From: Cinclus cinclus | Taxonomy: Eukaryota; Chordata; Aves; Passeriformes; Cinclidae | Assembly (NCBI RefSeq): GCF_963662255.1 | Contig: NC_085047.1 | Location: forward strand, 105,022,181 to 105,086,180 | Length of the DNA stretch: 64,000 nucleotides | Direction of reading: 5' to 3' | Shown: piece by piece, positions 36,901 to 48,680 of the stretch | How positions within the stretch are numbered: position 1 is the first letter of the stretch | Layout of the letters: every line of letters begins with the position of its first letter | The notes under the pieces: generated by a model | What the model was told of the DNA's origin: nothing | What the model saw: only the letters and a program-made list of their open reading frames with translations | Databases searched by the model: none | Program-made: the position numbers and the translations under genes

Positions 36901-38370
36901 TTGGATGTAGATCACCCTTTTAATATATATGTTTCTCATAAAGCTGCTACCTAGTTAGCAGAATTATCATGCAACAATATGTGCTGCTTCACAGCAATTA
37001 TTACACGCTTAGCCTTCTGTCACTGTTATGTAAAAATTTACTGTTGTTTTATCTGTTTTATTAAAGAAAAGGTCGGAAACAATTTGTGCTCCTTGAGAGT
37101 GTCATGACAGATATAACTCTGAGACTTCTCAGCTGTCTTTTTCCACAGCAAAGTAATTCTGCCTCAAAATGTCAGATTTTGTGCTCTAAGTCCTAAAACT
37201 ACAGGCTGGAGAACTCACAAGGGAAACAAAAAAAAGTGCAGCAGCAAATCTCCTGTGCTAAATCCAAAGCCTTTGGGACTACACTATTCAACTTCAGTGT
37301 AGAATACAAACACTATTAAAAAGGTGGTGCAAGGTTCTTTGCAAACTATGGACATCAAAATTGTGCTTTGGGTTTGCATGGAGGAATTGTTGGAAGAAGG
37401 ACATGAAGCTTGCAGCTTTTCCATGCCTTTTCTTAAAGGTCAGGAAATCCTGCAGGGTTACTGTTGGTAATTCCCTCAAAGTCCTGGTGTTCTCTCCCTC
37501 AGGACTACGGCAGCTGTTAGAAAGGTGAAGGCGCCACTTGCTGACACACACCCCCAGCCTGGGTCTGAATATGGTGCTATCATCCTCATTGGCAACTGCT
37601 CTCTGTGCAGGCAAATGGCTACAAAAAGGGCTTTAAAATGTTTGTAAATGACTTTTAGCAAGAGAAAAGCAGAAGAGAAAAGAGTTCATTACAGTTTACA
37701 TGATTATTCTCCTGTGTGGTAGTCAAACTTGGATCCCATCTACACCCCTGATATCAAACTTCTGTAATTGGAAGGATGCACCTAAAATAAACTCAGACTC
37801 TGGAACAGCCCAGCTGATTGAGTTTGCCATCAGAAAAAAAAAAAAAAAAGAGAAAAAGAAACGTGAATAGAAATTATTTATCTTTGATGCAGGAATGCAC
37901 TTGGAGTTTGTGTAATATGGCCAGAAATCCTTTTGGGCTTAAATGTATTCAAATGGCTAGGGACAGCTGATAATGCTTGAGAATTTTGGTAATAATTTCC
38001 TGAGGTAAAGCCACTGTGATCCAATTGATATCTTTAATACGGACATCATGTGAACATAAAATGAAGCAAACAAAACTGTTCAAAGGAAAATTCCTAAGTA
38101 GCATTGAGGCTGCATGTTCCATGGGACAGCTGATCACACACAGTTTTACATGGGTACATTAATTCATTGGTGTGAATTATAAGGGCGCATGTTTGAAAAT
38201 TATTCATTAGACTTTTCTTGGTAATGACACCTTTACTGCCTTTTGATCAGCTTGCTCTGCCAGATGGAAGGTGGTGTTGCAAATGCACTGTCACATTATA
38301 AGTTTATGTCTGCTTAAAAATGCAGGCATGTAATTAGTTTGGGTTCGCCAACTGTAATATATTTATCTTT
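30913..38370. other. Long unique non-coding stretch
   Basis: No gene or transposon is recognised in about 7.5 kb. Blocks near 31200-31480, 33230-33500 and 36170-36440 are non-repetitive and rich in homeodomain-type TAAT cores. The 33-kb block holds a perfect POU octamer. An A-run lies near 37831-37847. A 106-codon minus frame at 37294-37614 reads somewhat like protein but matches no family I know and lacks supporting signals. Confidence 0.5.
33453..33460 (+). promoter_or_regulatory. POU octamer ATGCAAAT
   Basis: An exact octamer core is followed directly by GATTATTCATGG, giving a composite POU/homeodomain-like site in non-repetitive DNA. An eight-base match arises by chance about twice in 64 kb when both strands are counted, so confidence in function is low. 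Confidence 0.2.
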
Positions 38371-39829
38371 TGTTGTGAAATAGTGTTAGGAGTAAAAGTA
38401 AAGCAGGCTTAAAATTTAAAAGGGAATAAAGAAAAAAACTTCATTAACAACACAAAAAATAATAATAATAATAATAATAAATTCAGAACAGATTTTCAGA
38501 CCAGTCCTTCCCCCTTTGTTACAGATTAACATACAGGGACACTTCAGTAATTTCCTTACTTAAATAATCTTTTTCAGTTCACTTTACGGAGAGGGGTTTA
38601 TTCTTGTTTAGCTATAAGGATCTTTTACCAAGAGAGGAAATCACCAGTTCTCTCTTGACTCCACTTTTTCATGATTAACAGCTGCCCGGGATCTGCTATC
38701 ATGAATTTGCTCCCACTTTACAGTCTTTTCAGAACTGAGTTGTGGCCGTGTGAAAAAGTCATGGGGTATTACTTTTAAGGATGAGCTACTCAAAGGCAAA
38801 AGTTCTCTTCAGCTCACTTCTCTCTGTTCATACTTCATTCCCAGGAACAGAGATCCCCTTCTTTTCCTTGGGGCAAAGGATTCTTCAAACATTTTACACC
38901 TTGCTCCACCCCCAAGGTCTCCTTTTTTTTTCACGGTTTAAAGGAATTATTTCATGTAGTACAGTCCACCCCTATAACTTACAAAAAGATATTTCAGCCA
39001 ACCTTCATGGCATCTCCTCATTCTCCTTCCATTTAGAAACTTAGCTTTTACTTCATTGACTTTGGTGTATCCTTTCTGTTCTTCTCCCTCTCACCCAAGG
39101 AAAGATGAAAGTCTGTAAGTCTTATCTGAGCACTGGGAAAGTTAAAATCTCCCACAGAAGTTGCAGGAGTTGGGCCAGGCCATGCCGGAGCTGTGTCAGG
39201 ATCTCAGGCTGTTCAGGCCACGCTGGAGGGGCAGGACGAGAACTGCAAAGCGCACGCAGAGGAGAAATGGGTGCCAAGGCCGTGTGTCCATGGCTTTCCT
39301 CCGGCGCTGCCCGCCCCCAGCTCCAGCCGCAGCCCGGGGGTTCTCCCTCTGCCCTGCCCAGCACACAAAGCCCTGGGGGTTCTCCCGAACCGGGCCCGGC
39401 TGCCTCCCCCCAGCCCGTGAGGGCGGCAGGGCAGGGCCCCCCGAGCCACGGGAACAGCGGGAAAAGGCGAGAATCCAGCAATGGGCTCCGCTCCCCTTGG
39501 CCACTGGAGCCCCCGGTTAAAGACGGGGCCCAGCAGCCTCCGGAGCCGCTCCCGCCCGGCCCGGGCCGCACTGGAAGGGACCCGGGCCAGGTCGGTGTTA
39601 CCTTGGGAGAGCCCGGAGATGCCGGAGAGCTTTCCCGGCGTTTACTTGCTTCAAATGCCATTCACGGAGCGAACCGACTTTTCCAATTGGTTTCTCAGGC
39701 TGTCAACAACTAACCCAGCCTGCAATTGGTCCCATCAATCCACAGAGGAAGCTCCTATGGAGAAAAACTTCCTAGTGTGCCCTGCCCCCAGGGTAAAACC
39801 AGCGCAAGGCAGACAGAATGTTAGTTTTG
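38371..39829 (-). mobile_element. Long ERV LTR, minus strand (about 1.4-1.5 kb)
   Basis: The left edge TGTTGTGAAATAGTGTTAGG is the reverse complement of the 3' end of a long passerine LTR, ending CCTAACACTATTTCACAACA. Reading leftward, the element has a GC-rich, CpG-dense part (39161-39620), then AT-rich sequence with CTTTGCCCCAAGGAAAAG, CTTTTTCACACGGCCACAAC and an AATAAA signal (TTTATT on plus, 38597-38602). An AAT run at 38459-38481 is part of it. The right edge is uncertain: TCTTT occurs just outside both proposed ends (38366-38370 and 39830-39834), but that is low-complexity sequence and the expected terminal CA is missing there. No viral internal sequence adjoins either end, so it is probably solo. 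Confidence 0.7.
38459..38481. repeat. Short (AAT)n run inside the LTR
   Basis: About eight AAT units lie near the 3' end of the minus-strand LTR. They probably derive from the LTR's own sequence and not from an independent microsatellite. Confidence 0.85.
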
Positions 39830-42407
39830 TCTTTTTTTTCCTGCCCAAGTTCGCATGTGATTTTCTGCAGTGATTTTGATATAAATGTTCAGATACGTGT
39901 CTGATGAAAGTAATTAATATCCATCTATCTAGTTCGGTCAAGTTTCCAACCAACCTGGTGGTCAACACTGCTATTGTCACATATATGTATTTCTATTCAT
40001 GAACAGGAATTATAGCAAGGCTACCTAAACACGTCTATTTTTTCTTTAATTAAAAAAAAAAGAAAAAGAGTTTATGACAGGAAAAAAAAAACAACAAACA
40101 CTTTTTGCCTGAGAATAATAATGGAGACTCACATGTTAAACAAACCTCTTGTGGCAGATGGAAGCTCCCAGAAACAGTTTCTCAATAGTTGAGCCCCTGA
40201 GTCTCACTTTCAGATTAAAAAGATCAACCTTTACTAACAGTGTACTATTTACCTTTTAAAGTTCAACTCTAAAAATTATTTGAAAAATTATATCATGGAT
40301 ATTATGATAATTTTCAGTAATGAGAAACCTCATGTACTCAATTCCTAAATAAAACCAACTGTCTCTTTCTCTTCTATCAGCCAGCCTGACACTCACAGCT
40401 TGAGAAGATGAAAGTCGTCTTCTGAAGAGGATGGTTTCCTTCATGTTCACAGTTTACTAACAATAATGTACTTATGTGGGCCTTAGCAATTCTGTTTGTG
40501 ATTTGCAAGAGGGATTAAAACCCGTATCACTCCCTTGTAACATAATGGACTCTGCAGTGCTAACAAGAAATAGTAAAGTTAATAAAAGTATATTTCAGGC
40601 AATAAAGCAAACATATACTACTACTGAGTACACACGAGGAGCAGATGGCTGTAATAAGACATACAGTTTGCACAGACACTTCCAGAGAAAAAAAATAAAA
40701 TTCCTTTTTGTCCTGATTTCCCCCCTATATCGAAACACCATTAGTCACACAAAAGTGGCTGTGGTTTCCCCACAGAGGCTCAAGCTAAGGGTGCTGGACA
40801 ATTTTCCATTAAAGTTTTGTTTTTTAAAGGAAAACAAAATATAAAATGAAAGTGTACATAGTATAAAAAGCATCTGCATGGCTCATAAATTTGTTATTAC
40901 AAAAAAAGAATCCCATAGCTAACATGTTTTTGATGAAAATATGAAGTCTTTGCATTGATGCACTTTGCTGGGATCTTGTGAGATTTAATTTTGCTTCATC
41001 TTGTGCTCTTTTTTCCCCATGCATTTAAAATCTCAGCCAAGCCACATCTCTCCTGCAGACCAGGAGCTCTCCTGGGAGATGTCGTGCATCACAGAAGAGG
41101 TAGTCTGGCTGGAAAGCCAGGCATGTAGGGGAAAAATGTAAATTGGAGAAGTCTGAATCAAAGTTGCAGTGAGGCATTGCAACTTCGTTTTCAAATTGTA
41201 TTTTTTCAGCTTTGACTACATTTTTTTCTGGGGTTCTTTTTGCTACACATGGGCAGTCAGTTTTGGGAGGCAAGGAAGGCTATAGCAGATGATAATGAAA
41301 AGATCACTTCTAAATTTTTTTTTGGTTGGGGGGGTGAGAAGAAAAGAAAAGGAAAATAACTTCTACTGAGCTCTAGCTATGATAGCAGATGCCTCCTTTG
41401 GAGAGTTAGGACCATTGCACAATTATGCCCTGATGGTTTCAAGCTCTTGCATCCCTGGCATTCCTCCTTCATCCAGTTATTCTGAGGAACAGTGTGAACA
41501 TGTGACCATGAAGATTTGGGCTGAAAGAGGAGAAATTAATTTCTTCCCCTGACTCTTGATATTTCTACCAATTGACTGAAAGTGTCAACACTTTGGGAAT
41601 TCAGCTTTCTTGAGCTGGAGGTTCCCAGGCAGTGAAGAAGAAGGAAAGTTCTGTACAGAAGAAAGTTTCAAACTTTTAAATTGGTTTTGTCTGGCTGTAT
41701 AAGAACACTTAATGTTTGTATCTGTTAAATCTTTCTAATTATTAAGTAGTCCTGAGGGCACCTGTAAATTAAAGGATGATTGAAAGAAATAATAACATGA
41801 TGAGGAAATTTGGGATACAGAATGTTAAACTATCCTTCAAAGTGTCAGTAATTAAAATTAATTACAGTTCATCACTTGCAGTGGTTGTAGAAGGAGTGTG
41901 ATGCTATAGGGAAATAATATTAAATAATAGGGTAGGAAATATAGGAATAATACCAGAGGTGATTACATTTTTTTTTACCTCACTGGCTATTTGAATATTA
42001 CCAAAGGAACCTTGAAAAGTTTTTTATAAGTGGTTAAACTTTTGAATCAGTAAGTTTGTTTTGGGTGGTTTTCTTCTTCCAACAACAACAACAAAAAAGC
42101 TCAATAAAAGGCAGGATTCTTTCATTTCTAAAAGTGGAAAAAGGAATATATTACTTTCTAATGCTCTTGATGCCCAGAAGACCTGTCCCCTGAATGCTTG
42201 TGTTCTATGAAAGATCTATCAGTAGGATCTGATTTTACAAATATCCATGCTTGCCTTTTAGAAGGAAATATCATATGTATTTTATGGTCAACTTAGAAGG
42301 TAATTATGAAGACTGGACTTCCAGGAGAGAAAGAGACAGCTGCTGAAAACAGAGGTGCATATGTGCAAAATTAAGAGCAAGAAAAATTAAATTAAAAAAA
42401 AAAAGTT
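39830..42407. other. Unique non-coding stretch
   Basis: No gene or transposon is recognised. It contains A-runs near 40050 and 40083 and a T-run at about 41971. A 122-codon plus frame at 40476-40844 and an 82-codon minus frame at 41025-41273 have no recognisable domains. Confidence 0.5.
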
Positions 42408-42413
42408 CTCTCA
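42408..42413. repeat. Target-site duplication, left
   Basis: CTCTCA precedes the TG of the 266-bp LTR and is repeated exactly at 42680-42685. Six-base duplications are typical of class II (ERVK/alpha-beta type) elements. Confidence 0.88.
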
Positions 42414-42679
42414 TGTTGTAATGCACATTTATGGTTTTGTGTTGCACTGAGGATGGTTTGTTCTGTTTCCCCACTCGGTTTGTGCTGTGGTTCTCCCCTT
42501 CCCTTAACCCCTCCTTTTCCCCCGGCCAGCCCTGAGTGGCTGCGACCTGGGGTTCCTCCGCCCCCGAGTTGAATTGAAAATACCCCGCGTTTCCCATGCT
42601 CTCTCTCTCTTCTCCCTGGAACTCTTCAGGACAATAAACTTGGATCATCCCGGGAAGGAGAGCCTCCTCTGCACAGACA
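42414..42679 (+). mobile_element. Short solo ERV LTR (266 bp)
   Basis: The element starts TGTTGTAATGCAC and ends GCACAGACA between perfect CTCTCA duplications. Inside are a GC-richer middle (42480-42600), a GAAAATACCCC segment that may act as a TATA-like box, and AATAAA at 42633-42638. The short R/U5 that follows ends in TCTGCACAGACA. Size, termini and a six-base duplication fit a class II (ERVK-like) LTR in plus orientation. The duplication is intact, so the insertion is fairly young. No internal region remains. The overlapping 114- and 118-codon frames are shadows of the LTR and its flanks. Confidence 0.85.
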
Positions 42680-42685
42680 CTCTCA
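42680..42685. repeat. Target-site duplication, right
   Basis: CTCTCA is identical to 42408-42413. Confidence 0.88.
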
Positions 42686-45600
42686 GGCTATGGCAGCAAT
42701 GCAGCACCTTCAGCAATCTGAGTCATGGGTACAGACAATTAAAATGGCATCTTCCCAGTGCTGGTGTGAGACATCAGTACACCCTGTTTAAACATTTTGC
42801 TTTTTTGTACAGTATAGTCACTAAGTCAGGTCTTGGGTATGATAAGAACATGTCTAGCTGGTATGTCACAACAATTGGGATGGATACCATAGATAATTTT
42901 GGAGTGATTTCTGGTGTTAGAAGGCTGTAGCTGTCTTCCTTCCTTAGCAAGAACCAGGCTGACAGGACTGGCTTGACTTTTGGCCTCCTTCTATGGAAGA
43001 ATCAATATTTAATTACTTTATAAAAGATGGAAGATTCTTTTCAGAGCAAGAAATAAGAATTATTCTGGAAATCCTCTAATGCAATAGTGAATAGGTACCC
43101 TCTGGCACGTGGTGTTTGAATCTGGAGGCGTGTGGTAGATCCATGTCTCCCAGGCAGTGGTGTAACCAGTGCCAGGGATTGGTGGGTACAGTAATTTATT
43201 ATTTTAGCTTGAGATGTGGGAATAAACTCTTCTTGATTTTTAGGAAGACCTTCTACTCCTCAGACCTACGTCTGTGTCTTATTTCTCATGTCACCAAAGA
43301 CCCTTCAGGATCGAGTGTCATTTCATTGCCATGGCTGAAGCTGAGACTCTGGGAGGAGAGAGGGAGGAACTGACTGGGCCAGAAACAGAGAGATTAATCT
43401 GGGCTGTGTCCTTCTGATTCTTGTTTGGCACTGTAACCATTGCATAAAATATGCAGGCAGGGTTATCTGGTGGCTTCAGTTCAGGTGAGTGCTCCACTGC
43501 TCAGATGAGAATTCTTGCTCCAGCTTGTGATTCTCCTGCAGCAGGAAGGATGAAGCAGCTCCCCTGGAGGCAGGTCCTGAGTATTCTGTGCTATGAAACC
43601 ACAAACCAAGGCCTGGGAGGTGCCCTACGTGGCCAGGCTGTGTGCCTGTGGTGTGTTACCCAGAGTGTAGGCTGGGGCAGCCAGCACCTCTTTCCTCTGA
43701 TCTGCAACCTGAGGGACTCCCATAGCTCTGATGACCTGGAGCTACTGATGTGGGAAGGAGAGTGGGGGATGCTTCATGGCCTGAAGTAAGAAAGCCTTAC
43801 CCTTTACTTTGAGACAATCATACCAGAGTTATCTCAGGGTTCACTCAGGCTTAGCAACATTTGCTTCAGACCTGGAATGCTTGAAATCTGAAATACTTGG
43901 ACATCCATGGACTGCTGGCTGTCAGCCCCAGAGAGGGCTGGAGCAGTGAGGGAGGGGAAAAGAAGGATTAATGTTGTCTGAGCAGCTTCTTTCCCCTGGT
44001 GTCAGAAAGGTGTTGTGTAGGTAAAAAGATAAATATTTGTGTTTTGTGAGTCAGCTGCCCCTGTGGTAGATAAAGGGTCCAATCAATCCTCTTGGCTGTC
44101 CAATAAAGAAAACAGTGTTTCATGCTTGTGTGACATCACAAATATTTGCCAGGTCCACCTGGAGGTCATCAGTATGCACCTGTGCCCTTCAGCCTCTGGT
44201 TTCCACCTAGCTAGTGCCTTTGCTCTGTCTTCTCAATGCTGATTTGCACTGTGCATAGTATGAATATTAACTGGTGGCTGGAAACCTGCTTCCCTTCACT
44301 TAAACAGCTTCCCTGTCTCCTTTATTACACATAGCTCTACCGTGCTATGGGGTTAACAAATAACACAGGAAAAAAAAAGAAGGCAACATGTTTAAGCAAA
44401 CATTTACTATCTTGGAAAAGCTGGCCTGAAAGTCTTTTCTTGAAGGACAGATTTAGGCAAAATATTAAGATGTTTTCTCTGCACATTAGATTATGCCAAC
44501 ATATAAATTGTAAATAAAGGTCACCCACTGTTACTTGATATTTACTTAGAGAGGTGATGGCTCTCATGTATGAGGTAGTGACCTCAGGTCAGGAGATACT
44601 ATGAATGTAAAGGGCAATATCTCTGTAGTAAATAATATTTCTCCCATCAGGAATTGTTTATTTAGAGTAAGAGGAATATTTCTGAATTGTTGTCCTGGCT
44701 TGATGTTCTGTGTCATCAGGTTGCTGTCCACCAATGATACGTCTTTACCAGTAGTAAGAAATACATTTTTTTATTACCCATAGAGATATACCTGCATGTC
44801 ATGAGAACCCTCTGTAGTTCTTGTCACTTGTAGACTAACAATATCTTACATAAGGAATGTATATTTTTGTCCATTTTTTACTCATTGCATCCTATTTTTC
44901 TGCTACAGGAGGTAGTAAATTGAAGCAATGGATTTGTTTTCTGGTATACCTATCCCTCCCTCCCTAATCTAGTCACTCAGGTGACCAGTAACTTCAGGTG
45001 CTTTTTGTGTCTCTAAACATTTTTACAAAAAGGTGTGGATTTCTTCTGAGTTTAAAACAGAAAAGGAAAAAAGAAAAAAAGAGAAAGGCATATCTCTGTG
45101 TCACACATGAATTCAAATAAAATTGTTTGAATCCCATTTTCACCTTTCTGTATGAGTTTCCCATTGTTGCTAGCTCCTTCAACATTGTTGACAGCTCATT
45201 ATCCTGGAGGTTTCTTAAACCTCCAGTCAGAAGATTAGTTTGATTTTCCAGAAAAGTCTAACTTTTATGAACAGCAATAATTAAACAACAATAATTTAAA
45301 AAAATAAGGAAAGGGAATTTTTGGTCTCTGTGACTTACTAAAAAACCTCAGGGACTAAATGCACTGATGAAATGAAAGGGGGAAAAATTAAAAAAAAAAA
45401 AGTCAGCATCTTTTTCACTTGCAAGTTTTTATGTAAAAGGAATATAAGGAATATTCTATTTTATCTCTTTTTGATGTTGATGCCTGCTTTTTGAATGTTC
45501 CAGATTGCCAGAATTACATCTTGACTTCCCTGAAAGTTTATATATTTATCAATTCTAAAAGCTGAGGGTGCATTTCCTAGGCAACACACAGTTTTCAGCT

Positions 45601-47499
45601 AGGTAAGGAAAAGGGAGAAGTTGATTCTGGATCCAGTGCTGTATGTGGGATACCTTAACACTGGGCAAGAGGAATAAAAGCCAAATTTGAAGCTGCCATT
45701 GAATGCTTACTTGCAACACTCCATCCAAGTGATGCTCACAGGATATTCTCATTCAGTTTCTTGGAAAAGGAGTAATTTGCAAGTCTTAACATGCACATGC
45801 TGATTATACATGCTGTTTCACACAGTTTAATATGTATAGAAGTCAATGGGCATTGGAACAGATAGCTTGTATAAACTTGGCATGAACTTAATGATTCGAG
45901 TGGTTTAAAAACAGGATAAATTTATTAAACCTTCAGAACAATTAGGTTCAGCTCCTTATTCATTAAGCATCTGCTCTGATCACAGTAAAGTGGGCCAAGA
46001 AGTTACTGTATGCTTGAATTCTTATAGCTTTCCTTTGAAAAGAGATATTGTGATTGCCAGCTGCTGGCACACAGAGTTCTGAAGCTGTCACATCTGGTCT
46101 GTGCAGTCCATTGGGGCACTCCCTCCCTTGGCAGACCCAATTATCCAGCAGGTTTTGTATCCTCTGCCCCCGGGTGTAGGTATAGGTGTGTCACTGACAG
46201 TCACAGCCTGAACCTGGCTGCATTTCCTTCATTTGGGCATCAGTTCAAAGGACACCAAGACCTCTCAAAAGCTGAGCATATCAGAGTGCCAGTGGAGCAG
46301 TAACTAAGCACAAATGCAGGCACTTCAATATCAGTGACCTGCTCTAGGGCACCTGCAGTGCCCACTGAATTCAGCAAGACTAATCTTAAGATGTTAGGCT
46401 ATTAATTATTGGGAAAAAACCAAAACTCTATTATTTTGGCTTCTAAGAAGCAGTCCAAGTCTAACAAAACCTTGCAGATCTCACTTAAAGGTCAAAAGGT
46501 TCAAATATTATTGAGGTGATGCCTTACTACTGCACAGCCACCCAGCCATCCTTATTATTTATTCATTCATCACTGCCTTAAACTTGATTTCCCTAAAGTA
46601 GATTGGGGTGTCTTCTTTCCTGCTATGCCTTTTTATTCCTTTGTGATTTAATTTTGTTTGTTCATACAAAACATTAGGGTGGTGGTTTTACTTTTTAAAA
46701 TTTTATTTCATTTTATTTCTTCATAGTTTGGTTACAGTTTTCCTCAGGATTTCCTCAGTTACATACACATTTCCTTCCTTGAACTTCCTCACAGGTTTGA
46801 TTTCCCCCTCATACTGACAGCAGTCTTTGCCTTTTTTTCATAAATGAGATACTGGAGCCATCATTCCTTAATGTCACTGGCTTGAACTACTGGGAAAGTC
46901 CTTTTAACATTGCCACCCAGAAGGACTGCTTAAGTGATCTACCTGTGCATTGGCATTTGACTATCACATACATTAATTAGAAATGCAGTTCTCTTTAATA
47001 TCGAGACCTACCTTTTTCTTTTCTCTTTAAATTAATAGCTTGCAACGAGAATTTGATGACTTTTTAATGAGATATGTTGTTACTGTCATTGTTTAAATAT
47101 GTGGGGCAAAAGGAAGGGCCCAGATTTTGGTTTCTTTCAAATTTTTTTTTTCATTTGATCAACATCAGAATATTGTACAATCATAGGTTGAGGAAAAAAA
47201 AACAAAACCAAAAGACACTGCAGATGATTAATGCTCTTCACTGAGGTCTAACAGTGACTTCTGCACAGGACAAGAACTGGAAAAAAACACTTTGTAACAG
47301 ATACCAATATGCATTGAGTGCAGGGGTGTGGGGATGAAAAGGGGAAAGAATGTCATATGGAACTGAGATTCTGTGTTCCCTAAGCCAAGCTGCCAAAATT
47401 ACACCCCTTGGACCAAGGGCTCATTGGGGAAGCTAAATTCTTGTTGACATCAGCATTTTCAACTGTCAAAAGCTTGAAAGCTTATTTTTTTTAAAGTCC

Positions 47500-47760
47500 T
47501 TTTAGCTCCCAGATGCTTGAGGTTGTCAGACTGCTCAGTTATGACGTGCCCGTTGAGACAGAGCCACAGAAGTTCGTCACAGCAGAGTAGTGACAAACAG
47601 TGCCTTGACTGTACCATTACGAGTGGTGCTGCACAGGACGTTTGGAACATCCCTGGCTTTAAAGTGCTGCTGAATGTTACTGTGACCCTTGCAAAACAGG
47701 CCTGAAATTTACAGCTGGTCAAAGATGGCATTTTAGGAACAACGAGCTCTTTATGCCTGG
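47500..47760. promoter_or_regulatory. CpG-retaining non-repetitive island
   Basis: At least six CpGs lie in about 240 bp, in the contexts TGACGTGC, CCCGTTG, TTCGTCAC, TTACGAG, GGACGTTT and AACGAGC. The surrounding kilobases have almost none. A CRE-like TGACGT lies at about 47542. The segment matches no repeat family I know. Frames run on both strands (62 codons plus, 90 codons minus) without a recognised product. It may be a conserved regulatory element or the edge of an unrecognised exon. Confidence 0.3.
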
Positions 47761-48004
47761 AAGAGAATTAGCAGAGATGCAATAGCCATGAATATCATTC
47801 TGCTGTTTCACCCCTTGGCAGACTGTTCAAATGATGGCAAAGCCACAGGAGTATGTAGTGTTTTTTTCCTGTCCCAAATCCTCTCCACCACTTCATTTCC
47901 CCTTCTGCTGTCTTACCTGATACTGACACTGCTGTTCCTGGGGTAAAACACTACCCTGCAGCATTTTCTTGAACCAGAGCAGCAAGAGATAATGACACTA
48001 TAAA

Positions 48005-48045
48005 ATGCTGGCAAAGTGCAACCCTATGCTGCAAAGTGCAACCCT
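48005..48045. repeat. Tandem duplication of a 20/21-bp unit
   Basis: ATGCTGGCAAAGTGCAACCCT is followed directly by ATGCTGCAAAGTGCAACCCT, the two differing by a single G. It is a recent small tandem duplication. Confidence 0.95.
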
Positions 48046-48411
48046 AGATATCAAATAACAAACTGAGGAAGCAGAGCGAAGTTCTGCCCTTATGTCCATC
48101 TGGGCATATGAACTGCCTACTTCAAAAAGTCTTGAGTTGACAAGTCTGTAGAGAGCTCTTAAATTTACAGCTTCTACATATGAAACATTTAAGTGTGGAG
48201 TTTTAATTTTTCAAGATGTCATTTATTATGTCATATTACTTAATTTATTGAGAATAGCACATATGAACAAATACATTTCGTAATTTGAGAGAACTGATGG
48301 GTTGGTCTACTGGATAGAACATTACATGTGGATCAAGAAAACTGGGTTGTGTAGGTCTCTTTGTGTCTTAGCCCTTCCTTTTTGGGGATGCTGGAATGGG
48401 GAATGGGTGAA

Positions 48412-48680
48412 ATTCATAGAATCACGGAGTGGTTTGGGTCAGAAATGATCTTTAAAAGCTCATGTAATTAAACCCTCCTGCAATGAGCAGGGCATCTTCT
48501 AACAGCTAGAGCAGGTTCCTCAAAGTCCCATCTAAGCTGGTCTTGTACACTTCCATGGATGGGGTAACCACAACTCCTCTTGGAAGCCTTTTCCATGACA
48601 TTATAATAAAAAAATCCTTTCTTATATCTATTCTGAATCTACCCTATTTCAGTTTAAAATTCATGCCTTTCTCTTGAAAG
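48412..48680 (-). mobile_element. CR1 LINE 3' end, minus strand
   Basis: ATTCATAGAATCACGGAGTG at the left edge is the reverse complement of the avian CR1 terminus. It is followed by decayed but ordered CR1 3' sequence: AAATGATCTTTAAAAGCTCA, CAAAGTCCCATCTAAGCTGG, CTTCCATGGATGGGG and GGAAGCCTTTTCCATGACAT. The copy is 5'-truncated near 48680. It is more diverged than the one at 7488 and has no open frame. Confidence 0.88.

Larger units (their letters stand above)
42686..48411. other. Long unique non-coding stretch
   Basis: No gene or transposon is recognised in about 5.7 kb. 43116-43790 is more GC-rich with overlapping frames on the plus strand (85 and 112 codons), neither recognised. 47500-47760 keeps an unusual number of CpGs and is described as a candidate functional element. 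A tandem 20/21-bp duplication sits at 48005-48045. T/A runs occur near 45390 and 47141. Confidence 0.5.

Noticed and set aside
37294..37614. 106-codon minus-strand frame of somewhat protein-like composition
   Set aside because: No family match, and an overlapping minus frame in another phase. There is no splice or promoter evidence.
39105..39713. 202-codon plus-strand frame with long minus-strand frames opposite
   Set aside because: It lies in the GC-rich part of an ERV LTR, where stop codons are rare. Open frames appear on both strands at once and the translation is Pro/Gly/Arg-rich filler.
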